DNA of 64,000 nt from NCBI RefSeq assembly GCF_024793895.1, contig NZ_JANUSB010000016.1, positions 1 through 64,000 on the forward strand, read 5' to 3'. The notes under the pieces were generated by a model that was not told the DNA's origin, made no database searches, and worked only from the letters and a program-made list of their open reading frames with translations. Source of the stretch: Serratia sp. AKBS12. GTDB taxonomy: Bacteria; Pseudomonadota; Gammaproteobacteria; Enterobacterales; Enterobacteriaceae. The position numbers and the translations under genes are program-made. Below, piece by piece: positions 42,491 through 51,395 of the stretch. Position 1 is the first letter of the stretch; every line of letters begins with the position of its first letter.

Positions 42491-43820
42491 CAGATTGCTG
42501 TGGCCTTACAAAAAAAAGATAGGAAATTAAAATAACGGGCAACGCTTTAAACAACGAGACGAAGGGTTGAACCATTTCCGCACGGGTCGTATAGAACAGG
42601 AACGGCAGCATGGCGATACCGCACAAGTTCAGGATTGGATTGCGCGTTTGCAATAATTTATCAATCACCACAATAAACAGAATGCAGTAGCCGAACAGCA
42701 CCAGCGGGAACAGCACCGTGGAGACAATCATCGACTCAAGCAGAATCGACGACGACAGGGCAATCCCCTCGCTCGCACCGGAGAGCGCCACATGGGTATA
42801 GGCCTGTGCAACCGTTGCGTCACCGCTGCCGATACCAATCAGGTCAAAGAACTGTCTAAACACCAGGGCGGGGTCGACGCCGGCCAGCACCTCCGGCCCG
42901 CTCGACATTTGCAGTACATCCTTGATGCCAAACACCGTCGAAGAAAGCGAGTCCAGCACGATCAACAGGTAGCTGGTAAAGTCGATGGTAAAGCCTTCAC
43001 GCACGTATGACACCACGCTGAGCAACACAAACACCGCGATGACCGGCACTACCCCGGTCATGCGCTTAAACAGCTGGTAACCCCGCTGTCTGTTTTGTAT
43101 TGCCACCAGAATGAACAGCGCCATCAATGAGAAGAAAAACTTGTTCCTGACGCCAATCACCAGATCCGAGGCGATCATCAATAAGCCAATGAACTTCACC
43201 TTTTTGGAGCTGGGGAATAGGAATACCGCCAGTCCGAGTACATTGGAGAAACCGCTGATCGAACGAATGATAAACGGCACCGAAGCGTGCAACTCATCAC
43301 CCTCGGTATATATCGCCAAATGACCCAGCCCAGAAGAAATCAGGAATGATGCATAGACAAAAATTTTATAAAACTGGCAAACCGCCACCAGCAGAAACAC
43401 CAGATAGAAGATCTGGCTTAACTGATACTCGTTGCGCCAGGTCGTGGCCCTGACCTCAAACAGAGGACAGCAGGCAAACAGGAACAGGTTGACCCAGATA
43501 ACCGACAGTAAAAAAAGCTGAAAATTGGCGTCCATGGTCGTAAAGATAAGGTAGACCGCCGGTATGCCCAGTATCAGCGAAAACATAAAGCAGAACATCA
43601 GCGCCAGCGAGAAGTAGCGTATGCGGTTAAAGTAGAAAAACGCCAACACGCTGAAAAAGAGAACGCTGACGATGGCAAAGGTAATATTTCTATTGCTGTC
43701 GAGCAGGTTCAGCACCGAGGTTATTGCCATAAATAGGGCAAACAACGCAGCCAGAGAAAATGTCAATACGACATTTTGCTTCCTCATGTCTATCTGCAGG
43801 GGGGAATAGGTTTGGCTCAT
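42471..43820 (-). CDS. wzy: Wzy-like oligosaccharide repeat-unit polymerase
   Basis: This 449-residue protein is hydrophobic along most of its length with roughly 10-12 membrane segments and a longer periplasmic part around residues 280-345 (SYVREGFTIDFTSYLLIVLD, SMSSGPEVLAGVDPALVFRQ region). Wzy proteins share little sequence, so the call rests on topology and on its place directly after a Wzx-like flippase and before glycosyltransferases. ATG 43820 overlaps the wzx stop (ATGA). The frame to 43973 inside wzx is not used. Confidence 0.75.
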   Translation of the reverse strand: MSQTYSPLQIDMRKQNVVLTFSLAALFALFMAITSVLNLLDSNRNITFAIVSVLFFSVLAFFYFNRIRYFSLALMFCFMFSLILGIPAVYLIFTTMDANFQLFLLSVIWVNLFLFACCPLFEVRATTWRNEYQLSQIFYLVFLLVAVCQFYKIFVYASFLISSGLGHLAIYTEGDELHASVPFIIRSISGFSNVLGLAVFLFPSSKKVKFIGLLMIASDLVIGVRNKFFFSLMALFILVAIQNRQRGYQLFKRMTGVVPVIAVFVLLSVVSYVREGFTIDFTSYLLIVLDSLSSTVFGIKDVLQMSSGPEVLAGVDPALVFRQFFDLIGIGSGDATVAQAYTHVALSGASEGIALSSSILLESMIVSTVLFPLVLFGYCILFIVVIDKLLQTRNPILNLCGIAMLPFLFYTTRAEMVQPFVSLFKALPVILISYLFFVRPQQSDEKNLD

Positions 43821-45052
43821 AGAGTAGGCTTGTCTTTTTTCATATAGATAAACAGGAAGAGTAATAAGCAGACAAAACTGATCGACTCTACCAGCAGAAT
43901 AGAGCCTGCGGTGCCAGTCACCCCCCAATGGGTGGTGGCATAGTACATCGCCGGCAATGCGACGATAAAACACAGAATGGAGGTAAACAGACCAACCTTG
44001 AATAACCCTTGGGATTGCAGCATTGCCGTCAGCGCGCCGTTAACGCACTTGACCGCGGCAATCATTAAAAAGATGGCGATCAGGCTTTGGGTATACGCAT
44101 TTTCCAACAGGAAGTACTTGCCGAAGAGGAGTATCAACAGGTAATAAGCGAGCGTCGAAAAAAGGGTGTAACCGATAATCAAGCCGAAAAACCGGGTTAA
44201 CAACCCCGAGCAATTGCGGTTGAAACCGAGCGGAATACCGCAAAATTTGGCATATGCCACCGTTGATAATACCGACGATACCATTACCAGCGGATCGACC
44301 ATGCGGAAAACCTGCCCATAGGCAGCCAGGTTTTCCGGCGAAAAATGCTTGATGTAGAAGTTATCCAGCCGGCTGTAAAATATGACGATAACCGCAGTAA
44401 GCCCAATGCTGTAAGTATGTCGATAGAGCGGAGCAATCTCTTTTATCCGGCTGAGGCGGAATACCCGCAGCCAGGAAAAATCGGTGGCGAAGACCAGTTT
44501 ACTGACCACCAGCAATGAGAAGATCACCTCAACGCACAGGTATATCCAGGGCGATAACGCAATCGCCGAAAAATAACTGATGGCAAAAAACAGCCCCAGC
44601 AACACCGTGGCCAAAATAACCCGGTCCAACAGCATACGGTTATTGTTCTGCGACTGAAAATAACTTACCGCCAAATTAAACAATAAAGAGAAAGGCAGCA
44701 CCAGAGCCAATGGCAGCAGGAAATCTGCTTCATAACCTTGGAAAATCAATCCGGCAAAAACTACCAGACTGACGATCACACCAACGCAGATTTTTTGTAA
44801 ACACACCAACTCAAGTAGCTGAATTTTTTCCTGCTGTTGTAATTCGGTATAACGACGGATAACAAATACATCGACACCGAAGTCGACCACGATTCGCATG
44901 ATTTCGATGATACCGACCAACAGGACAAAATCCCCACCATTCTCAATACCTAAAGAACGGGTAATAAGAATAATGGCCAGCGTTTTAAGACTGAAATAAC
45001 ATATTTTATTAATCAGTGAATAAAAACCATCTGATAATATTTCTCTAATCAT
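43817..45052 (-). CDS. wzx: Wzx-like O-unit flippase
   Basis: This 411-residue integral membrane protein with about 12 helices is of the polysaccharide-transporter/MATE-like (PST) type. N-terminal features are ILSDGFYSLINKICYFSLKT and ITRSLGIENGGDFVLLVGII; the middle has FYSRLDNFYIKHFSPENLAA, a common PST motif (V/I-D-x-x-x-I). It would move undecaprenyl-linked repeat units across the inner membrane. It is first in the operon behind the JUMPStart element. Confidence 0.85.
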   Translation of the reverse strand: MIREILSDGFYSLINKICYFSLKTLAIILITRSLGIENGGDFVLLVGIIEIMRIVVDFGVDVFVIRRYTELQQQEKIQLLELVCLQKICVGVIVSLVVFAGLIFQGYEADFLLPLALVLPFSLLFNLAVSYFQSQNNNRMLLDRVILATVLLGLFFAISYFSAIALSPWIYLCVEVIFSLLVVSKLVFATDFSWLRVFRLSRIKEIAPLYRHTYSIGLTAVIVIFYSRLDNFYIKHFSPENLAAYGQVFRMVDPLVMVSSVLSTVAYAKFCGIPLGFNRNCSGLLTRFFGLIIGYTLFSTLAYYLLILLFGKYFLLENAYTQSLIAIFLMIAAVKCVNGALTAMLQSQGLFKVGLFTSILCFIVALPAMYYATTHWGVTGTAGSILLVESISFVCLLLFLFIYMKKDKPTL

Positions 45053-45284
45053 TTTACTACTCAGCCATGCGCTTGTTTATTGCTCAAATCTGTTTCATAA
45101 AGCCACAGTTTGACGAAAATGGTATTATTTCTGGCTTAATTCACCAGTAAACAATGAAGAAAACTTAACAGATAGCCGCGCTGCGTAATGAAAACCATTT
45201 GCATGACACGCCGACAGGTTGCGCGGTTTGGAAATAACGTCAGGGCTTAACGCGCTGCGGCTCTCTGACAACGCCGGTTTTATG

Positions 45285-45322
45285 CACGCTACCGCCCTTG
45301 GCTTGCAGCTACCAATGCACTG
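45285..45322 (-). promoter_or_regulatory. JUMPStart element with ops site (RfaH target)
   Basis: On the minus strand the 38-base JUMPStart sequence begins CAGTGCATTGGTAGCTGCAA at 45322 and ends with the ops element GGCGGTAGCGTG at 45285-45296. All 12 ops bases match the consensus. It lies 233 bases before wzx in the leader. RfaH is recruited to RNA polymerase paused at ops and suppresses termination through long, poorly translated surface-polysaccharide operons; that role is known for this element in enterobacteria. Confidence 0.93.
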
Positions 45323-45515
45323 AGAATTTTATACGCTGCTGTACACCCGCCAAAAACGCCCAGCTTGATGCCCAGCTTCTGCCAGCGTGTTTCATTTAGA
45401 TAACCGCTGTTAATGCATTAACGTAACAAATGCGGCCAATATTACCATAGCGACTGAAACACCAACAGCGCCGCAGGCCAGCGATAGTAGGCCGTTTTCC
45501 TCTCATCAGCAAATA

Positions 45516-45540
45516 CAAACGATTTAAAAAAAATCGTTTG
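45516..45540. repeat. Perfect inverted repeat downstream of galE
   Basis: CAAACGATTT and AAATCGTTTG flank a five-A loop. Read on the minus strand it lies about 180 bases past the galE stop. It could end galE transcripts, although the T-run is in the loop, or be a protein-binding palindrome near the wzx promoter. Confidence 0.45.
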
Positions 45541-45718
45541 CCCGATCAGACAAATCTCGGCACCTGCCCTGCCCGACGCCTGGAACACCTATTTGATTTG
45601 CGCCTCCGTTGGCGCGGTTAAATACCGGTGTGGCGCGTTTGATGATAATAACTCACGTTATTATAGTGCTGGCAAACTTAATTCCACCACGGATCAGCCT
45701 GCCAGCAACCGGTTGATT

Positions 45719-46735
45719 TTACTTTTTATATCCCTGTGGATTGTTGCTCTGCCAGTTCCAGGTATCACGCATCATTTCATCAATTCCGCGTTTGACTTCC
45801 CAGCCCAGATCCCGTTTGGCCAATGAGGCATCGGCCCAGAATGCCGGCAGGTCGCCGTCTCGGCGTGGCAAAATTTGATAGGGGATGGTTACCTCGGCGG
45901 CTTTCTCGAAGGCATGAACCATCTCCAGCACCGAGTAGCCTACCCCGGCGCCGAGATTGTAGGCTTTGAAGCCGCTGTTACCGTTCAGATGATCCATGGC
46001 CATCAGATGCCCTTCGGCCAAATCCATAACGTGAATGTAATCACGCACGCCGGTGCCATCCTTGGTGGGATAGTCGCCACCGAAGATACCGAGCTTCTCC
46101 AGTTTGCCGATGGCTACCTGCGCGATATACGGCAACAGGTTGTTGGGGATACCGTTCGGATCTTCACCGATAAGCCCCGATGGATGCGCTCCCACCGGGT
46201 TGAAGTAACGCAGCGCGATGATGGAAAACGCCGGCTCGGCCTTGGCAAAATCCTGCAGAATCTGCTCGACCATCAGCTTCGAGGTACCGTATGGGCTGGT
46301 TGTGCCGCCAATAGGCGTGGTTTCTACGTACGGCACCGGCGCATTGGCGCCATAGACGGTAGCGGAAGAACTGAAGATGAACTGGTGTACGCCAGCCTCG
46401 CGCATCGTCTGCAGTAGAACCAGGGTGCCGGCAACGTTGTTCTGGTAATATTCTAACGGTTTACGGGTAGATTCTCCGACCGCCTTCAGACCGGCAAAAT
46501 GAATCACCGAGGAGATGTCATGCGCGTCAAAAATGCGCTTTAGGCATGCGCGGTCCTGGATATCGCCCTGATAGAATACCGCAGTCTTGCCGGTTAATTG
46601 CTCGACCCGATGCAGAGATATCTCGGATGCGTTCGACAGGTTATCCAGGACTACGACATTTTCACCACGCTCCAACAGCGCCAATACGGTATGTGATCCA
46701 ATATATCCGGCGCCGCCGGTGACTAAAATTGCCAT
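45719..46735 (-). CDS. galE: UDP-glucose 4-epimerase
   Basis: This 338-residue extended SDR has the NAD-binding [34 protein letters not shown], the catalytic SSSATVYG and [10 protein letters not shown] (Tyr-xxx-Lys), and [15 protein letters not shown]. It interconverts UDP-glucose and UDP-galactose, supplying galactose donors for glycan synthesis; a WbaP-type galactose-1-phosphate transferase is at the right of the window. It sits between the manB terminator and the wzx promoter region as a single gene and not in a gal operon. Confidence 0.95.
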   Translation of the reverse strand: MAILVTGGAGYIGSHTVLALLERGENVVVLDNLSNASEISLHRVEQLTGKTAVFYQGDIQDRACLKRIFDAHDISSVIHFAGLKAVGESTRKPLEYYQNNVAGTLVLLQTMREAGVHQFIFSSSATVYGANAPVPYVETTPIGGTTSPYGTSKLMVEQILQDFAKAEPAFSIIALRYFNPVGAHPSGLIGEDPNGIPNNLLPYIAQVAIGKLEKLGIFGGDYPTKDGTGVRDYIHVMDLAEGHLMAMDHLNGNSGFKAYNLGAGVGYSVLEMVHAFEKAAEVTIPYQILPRRDGDLPAFWADASLAKRDLGWEVKRGIDEMMRDTWNWQSNNPQGYKK

Positions 46736-46850
46736 GAAAACCCCTCATACATTCATAGATGTTTTACATTGCCATACTTCGCTATTCTAACCACCTCATC
46801 AGCGAGATACATCAGAATCAATGAGAAAATTCATTTAATTTTCCTCAAGC

Positions 46851-46883
46851 AAAAACCGGCGCAAAAATCATGCGCCGGTTTTT
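46851..46883. terminator. Terminator after manB
   Basis: AAAAACCGGCGCA and TGCGCCGGTTTTT form a perfect 13-base stem with a seven-base loop, 25 bases past the manB stop. A and T runs at both ends make it usable in both directions. It separates the manC-manB unit from galE. Confidence 0.88.
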
Positions 46884-46907
46884 ATTAGCGTAAAGCAATA
46901 AGAAAGT

Positions 46908-48278
46908 TTATTCCGCGTTGAGTAAACGCAATATTTCTTCTGTTTTTTGCTGCATTAATTGTACGTTAGCGCGCGACTCGACGTTTAAACGAACAACCGG
47001 TTCGGTATTCGACGAGCGCAGATTGAAGCGCCAATCCCCAATTTCCATGCTGATGCCGTCGGTATAGTCCACCGCCGTCGCCTGGCTCAGATAATGCTGC
47101 TTCACTTTTTCTATCGACCCTGCCGGATCGGCCAGCTTACTATTGATTTCGCCCGAGGAAGGATAGGCTGCAATACGATCACGCACCAGCTCACCCAGCG
47201 TTTGCCCCTTCACACATACCAGCTCCGCCACCAGCAACCAGGGGATCATCCCACTGTCGCAATAGGCGAAGTCGCGGAAGTAGTGATGCGCGCTCATCTC
47301 ACCGCCGTAAATAGCATCTTCTGCCCGCATACGCTCCTTGATGAACGCATGGCCAGTTTTGGACATCACCGGCTCGCCGCCGGCAGCCGTCACCACATCG
47401 ATGGTGTTCCAGCTCAGACGCGGATCGTGAATAATTTTCGCCCCGGGTTGCTTCTGCAAGAACGCTTCCGCCAGCAGTCCAACGATGTAATAACCTTCGA
47501 TAAATTCGCCATGCTCATCGAACAGGAAGCAACGGTCGAAGTCGCCGTCGAAGGCTATTCCCATGTCCGCCTTATGTTCGCGCACGGCATTGGCCGTGTC
47601 TGCGCGACACTCAGGCAACAGTGGGTTAGGAATACCGTTAGGGAAGGTGCCATCCGGCTGGTGGTGAACCTTGATGAACTCTAGTGGCACCCCCAGTGCG
47701 CCTAGCTGTGCCTCGATGGCGTCAATCACATGACCTGCGGCGCCGTTACCAGAGTTGATCACCAGTTTCAACGGCTTGAAATTCTCAACCTTGACGTAAG
47801 AAAGGATATGCTGCACGTAGTCGCCAAGAACGTCTTTACGCACGTAACTACCACGAGTCGCCGCAACCTCGGAAAACTGATTTCTTTCCGCCAGTTCCTG
47901 AACGGCGCGCAGACCGGTATCACCGCTAATCGGACGGGATCCTTCACGCACCAGCTTCATGCCATTGTAATCGATTGGATTATGACTGGCCGTCACTTCG
48001 ACACCGCCGTCGGCATTAAGATGTGAGGTAGCAAAATACACTTCTTCGGTTCCCGTCATACCAATATCGATGACGTCTGTCCCTGCGTCCTGCAACCCTT
48101 TCGCCAGCGCCAGCTTCAAGCCTTCACTGGTCAGCCTGACATCGCTGCCCAATACAATGCTTTTAGGCTGCAAAAACTCACCATAGGCACGACCAATGCG
48201 GTAGGCGATATCTTCATTTAATTCTTCGCCCAGTTTCCCACGCACATCGTAGGCTTTAAAACATGTCAACTTTTCCAT
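46908..48278 (-). CDS. manB: Phosphomannomutase
   Basis: This 456-residue alpha-D-phosphohexomutase starts [20 protein letters not shown]. The active-site serine loop is [20 protein letters not shown], the metal loop [14 protein letters not shown], the sugar-binding loop [14 protein letters not shown], and the phosphate loop [19 protein letters not shown]. It converts mannose-6-phosphate to mannose-1-phosphate for ManC, encoded 15 bases upstream. ATG 48278 gives the same length as E. coli CpsG; an extra ATG directly before it is less likely. Confidence 0.96.
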   Translation of the reverse strand: MEKLTCFKAYDVRGKLGEELNEDIAYRIGRAYGEFLQPKSIVLGSDVRLTSEGLKLALAKGLQDAGTDVIDIGMTGTEEVYFATSHLNADGGVEVTASHNPIDYNGMKLVREGSRPISGDTGLRAVQELAERNQFSEVAATRGSYVRKDVLGDYVQHILSYVKVENFKPLKLVINSGNGAAGHVIDAIEAQLGALGVPLEFIKVHHQPDGTFPNGIPNPLLPECRADTANAVREHKADMGIAFDGDFDRCFLFDEHGEFIEGYYIVGLLAEAFLQKQPGAKIIHDPRLSWNTIDVVTAAGGEPVMSKTGHAFIKERMRAEDAIYGGEMSAHHYFRDFAYCDSGMIPWLLVAELVCVKGQTLGELVRDRIAAYPSSGEINSKLADPAGSIEKVKQHYLSQATAVDYTDGISMEIGDWRFNLRSSNTEPVVRLNVESRANVQLMQQKTEEILRLLNAE

Positions 48279-48293
48279 CATCTTATCCTTTAA

Positions 48294-49718
48294 TTAAACT
48301 CTGCCGTACCGATCGTGCAAACGTTCTATATCATCCTCTTCCAAGTAATGCCCCGATCTGACCTCTATCATTTCCAGATCGATTTTCCCTGGATTCTCGA
48401 GCGTATGCACACTACCGGCAGGTATAAAGGTGGACTGATTTTCTGAAAGATAGAATTCGTTATTGTCAACGCTCACCTTCGCCGTTCCACTGACCACCAC
48501 CCAATGTTCAGCCCGATGGAGATGGCGCTGAACTGACAACCCTTCACCAGGGTGGACAATAATTTTCTTTACCTGGAAGTGATCACCGCTATCAATGTCG
48601 CAGATCTTGCCCCATGGCCGGTAGGAAGAAGAATGTTGCCGATAGTGATGCAGATTGCGTCTTTTAAGCTCATCGACCACTTTCTTAACGTCTTGCACAC
48701 GATCTTTTACTGAAATTAACAATGCGTCATCAGTGTTGATCACAACGATATCATCCAGGCCAATGGTGGCGACCAGTGCCTTCTCGGAAGAGATATAGTT
48801 GTTGCTGGAATCGATTGAGATGATCTCGCCAACATTGACGTTACCCTGAACATCTTTTTCAGAAACGTCCCACAGCGATGACCATGAACCGACATCGCTC
48901 CAGCCAGCGTCAATGGGGATCACCACCGCGTCATGCGTTTTTTCCATCACTGCGTAGTCAATAGAATCGCTAGGGCAAGGGCTAAAGACCGCTTCGTCAA
49001 TGCGAATAAAGTTCATGTCACGCTGGCTTTCATTAATCGCACGTTGGGTAACTTGATAAATTTCCGGGCTAAATTGCTTCAGCTCGCGTAGGAAGCAGTC
49101 AGCCTTGAACATAAACATGCCGCTGTTCCAGCTGTATTCACCCGAAGCTAAGTATGCCTGCGCCTTTTCCAGGCAAGGCTTCTCTACAAACGCATCGACC
49201 TTGAAACACGCATCGCAAAACGCGCTGCCGCGCTTGATATAGCCGTAGCCGGTTTCCGGATGCTCAGGGATAATACCGAAAGTAACCAGTTGCTCTTTCG
49301 CTGCGTATTCCATTGCCAGCTTGATGGCATCGTGGAAAACGTCCACCTTTTTAATCAGGTGGTCCGCAGCCAATACCAGCAAAGTATCCCCTGGCGCGCT
49401 TTCAGCCGCTAAATGTGCTGCCAACGCTACGGCTGGCGCAGTGTTGCGCCCCATCGGCTCCAAAATGATATTGGTTCCCAGTTGACCAATTTCACGTAAC
49501 TGTTCAGCAACCAGAAAACGGTGATTTTCATTGCAGATAACCAATGGTGCTGCGACTTCACACCCTTCAAAACTTGATAGGCGCTGTAGCGTTTGCTGTA
49601 ACAAACTGAATCCACTGTCATCAATGGATAAGAATTGTTTAGGAAAAGACTCGCGTGACAAGGGCCACAACCGGCTACCGGTACCGCCGGCCATAACCAC
49701 AGGAATTAGTTTTGACAT
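48294..49718 (-). CDS. manC: Mannose-1-phosphate guanylyltransferase / mannose-6-phosphate isomerase, copy 2
   Basis: It has the same 474-residue, two-domain layout as the copy at 38851-40275: VVMAGGTGSRLWPLSRESFP, AADHLIKKVDVFHDAIKL, FVEKPCLEKAQAYLASGEYS, and the cupin part GEGLSVQRHLHRAEHWVVVSG, ENQSTFIPAGSVHTLENPG. It is followed by an intact manB, so this cassette can make GDP-mannose from mannose- or fructose-6-phosphate. ATG 49718 is chosen by alignment with copy 1; the frame to 49751 is open but unsupported. No JUMPStart element lies upstream. Confidence 0.95.
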   Translation of the reverse strand: MSKLIPVVMAGGTGSRLWPLSRESFPKQFLSIDDSGFSLLQQTLQRLSSFEGCEVAAPLVICNENHRFLVAEQLREIGQLGTNIILEPMGRNTAPAVALAAHLAAESAPGDTLLVLAADHLIKKVDVFHDAIKLAMEYAAKEQLVTFGIIPEHPETGYGYIKRGSAFCDACFKVDAFVEKPCLEKAQAYLASGEYSWNSGMFMFKADCFLRELKQFSPEIYQVTQRAINESQRDMNFIRIDEAVFSPCPSDSIDYAVMEKTHDAVVIPIDAGWSDVGSWSSLWDVSEKDVQGNVNVGEIISIDSSNNYISSEKALVATIGLDDIVVINTDDALLISVKDRVQDVKKVVDELKRRNLHHYRQHSSSYRPWGKICDIDSGDHFQVKKIIVHPGEGLSVQRHLHRAEHWVVVSGTAKVSVDNNEFYLSENQSTFIPAGSVHTLENPGKIDLEMIEVRSGHYLEEDDIERLHDRYGRV

Positions 49719-49945
49719 TATTAACCCTTTACTCAGTCGTCCTACTTGCAAACAGAGACCACAATACGATTGGCTGTTTATTCACCATAAAATTTATACT
49801 TTCGTCAACGGCATACATACTTATGCAGACCCCTCCCTAAGTCACTGCCTGAACACTAAAAAGAAAATGTGCAAAAACTTACATGGCAAGTGAATCATAC
49901 AGAGTAACGAAAGAAAAACTACTGCCCGATAACATACCGTATTAA

Positions 49946-49976
49946 CGCAAAAAAGAGCAGCTTGCGGCTGCTCTTT
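49946..49976 (-). terminator. Terminator after lipD
   Basis: On the minus strand AAAGAGCAGC and GCTGCTCTTT pair around a five-base loop, followed by a run of six T. It lies 37 bases after the lipD stop and should end the lipBCD transcript before manC. Confidence 0.85.
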
Positions 49977-50013
49977 CGGATTAATACTGATGTTTGCCCA
50001 CGCGTTGTTCCAT

Positions 50014-51393
50014 TTAGCGACGATCGGCAAAATACTGCGCTACGCGTTTCACATCGTTCTCATCGAGGGTGCCGGAATCGCTCAGCAAAGTGATCCAGGA
50101 TTTAATGTAGGTGTATTTGGCAGACGCCAGATCGCGTTGCGCGCTGTACAGTTGCTGTTCGGCGTTAAGCACGTCAACGTTGACCCGTTGCCCGGCCAGC
50201 ACGCTTTTGCGCGTGGCTTCCACCTGAGTGGTGGCCGATTTGACCGCCAGCTCATAGGCCGCCAGCTTGGCGCGACTGCTGATGCACAAATTAAACTGTT
50301 TACGCAAATCGTTGAGCGTGGTTCCCACCTGCGCATCCATCTCATACATCGCCTGCCCATAGCGCGCCGCCGCCTGGCGGGTCGAAGCTGCTACACCGCC
50401 GCCTGAATAGATAGGCATGCTGACCTGCACGCCGATACTGTCAGTGCGGTATTTTTGGTTGACGGTGTTATCGCTGCTGGAGTCGTTCTCGGAATGGCTG
50501 GCGTAAATCTGCACATGCGGCATAAAGCCGGCGCGACTGCGTTCCACATCGTACTTCGCCGCATCCACCCCATGACGCGAAGCCGCCAGTTGCGGGTTGT
50601 TCTGCATGGCAATTTTTTGCCACTCCTCAAACTTGGAGGGGATCAACGGCGCGACCTGGAATTTGCCCGGCCGCAATACCTGCAGCTCGTCAAACTGACT
50701 CAGCGGCATGCCGATGATCACTTCCAGTTCCCGCTGCGCCGCGTCCAGCGCGTCGCGCGCTTCGATCTCCTGCGCTTCGGCCAGGCTGTAACGCGCCTGT
50801 GTTTCGGACAGATCGGTGACCGTCCCCTCGCCGGCAGCCAGCAAACGATCGTTGAGTGCCAGCTGTTCTTTATAAGCCGCCTTTTGCGCCTCTGCCAAGG
50901 CAATCTGATCTTTGGCATACGCTACTTCGACGTAGGCGCCAACCACCCGCACCGCCAGATCCATAAATTTGGCACGGTAACGTTCATCAGACATCAGCGT
51001 CTGCGCCACGCCGGCCTTGTATCGCGCGTAGGCCTCGTAATCGAACACTGGCTGGGTCAGCGTCACCGAACCGGAGTAACTGCGGTATTGCTGGCTGTTG
51101 GTGGTCTGGATCGTTTCACCAGTAAATATATTGCTCTGCGGTTGTTTCACCGTTTGCCAGTTCTTGGGGGCATTCTGATAGTTGAATGCCACCTTGGGCA
51201 GCAGGCCGGCACGACCGATATTTTTGTTTTCGTCCCCTGCCTGTTTCTCTTTTAATGCCGCCTGGAAGGTCGGATCCTTATCAAGTGCCAGCGAGTATGC
51301 GTCCAAAATTCCTATCGAATAAACCGGCGCAGACATCGCAAACATACAGGCGCTGGCCACCAGGCCAGTCGCCCGCCGTTTAAATCGATTCAA
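50014..51393 (-). CDS. lipD: TolC-family outer membrane channel of a type I exporter (LipD-like)
   Basis: This 459-residue precursor has a signal peptide (MNRFKRRATGLVASACMFAM...). Two TolC-type repeats follow, with DAYSLALDKDPTFQAALKEK, YSGSVTLTQPVFDYEAYARY, IGVQVSMPIYSGGGVAASTR and RVNVDVLNAEQQLYSAQRDL. It forms the trimeric outer-membrane duct through which type I substrates leave the cell. The position immediately after an HlyD-type and an ABC gene, with slaA upstream, identifies it as LipD of the Serratia Lip exporter. It starts two bases after the lipC stop. Confidence 0.9.
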   Translation of the reverse strand: MNRFKRRATGLVASACMFAMSAPVYSIGILDAYSLALDKDPTFQAALKEKQAGDENKNIGRAGLLPKVAFNYQNAPKNWQTVKQPQSNIFTGETIQTTNSQQYRSYSGSVTLTQPVFDYEAYARYKAGVAQTLMSDERYRAKFMDLAVRVVGAYVEVAYAKDQIALAEAQKAAYKEQLALNDRLLAAGEGTVTDLSETQARYSLAEAQEIEARDALDAAQRELEVIIGMPLSQFDELQVLRPGKFQVAPLIPSKFEEWQKIAMQNNPQLAASRHGVDAAKYDVERSRAGFMPHVQIYASHSENDSSSDNTVNQKYRTDSIGVQVSMPIYSGGGVAASTRQAAARYGQAMYEMDAQVGTTLNDLRKQFNLCISSRAKLAAYELAVKSATTQVEATRKSVLAGQRVNVDVLNAEQQLYSAQRDLASAKYTYIKSWITLLSDSGTLDENDVKRVAQYFADRR

Positions 51394-51395
51394 AA

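Larger units (their letters stand above)
45053..45718. promoter_or_regulatory. Promoter/leader region of the wzx-wzy-GT-manC operon
   Basis: These 666 bases between galE and wzx hold no convincing gene. They include the JUMPStart/ops element (45285-45322), a perfect inverted repeat at 45516-45540, and an AT-rich stretch around 45640-45720 beyond the galE stop. The operon promoter should lie upstream of the ops site, at about 45325-45600 on the minus strand. Confidence 0.6.
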
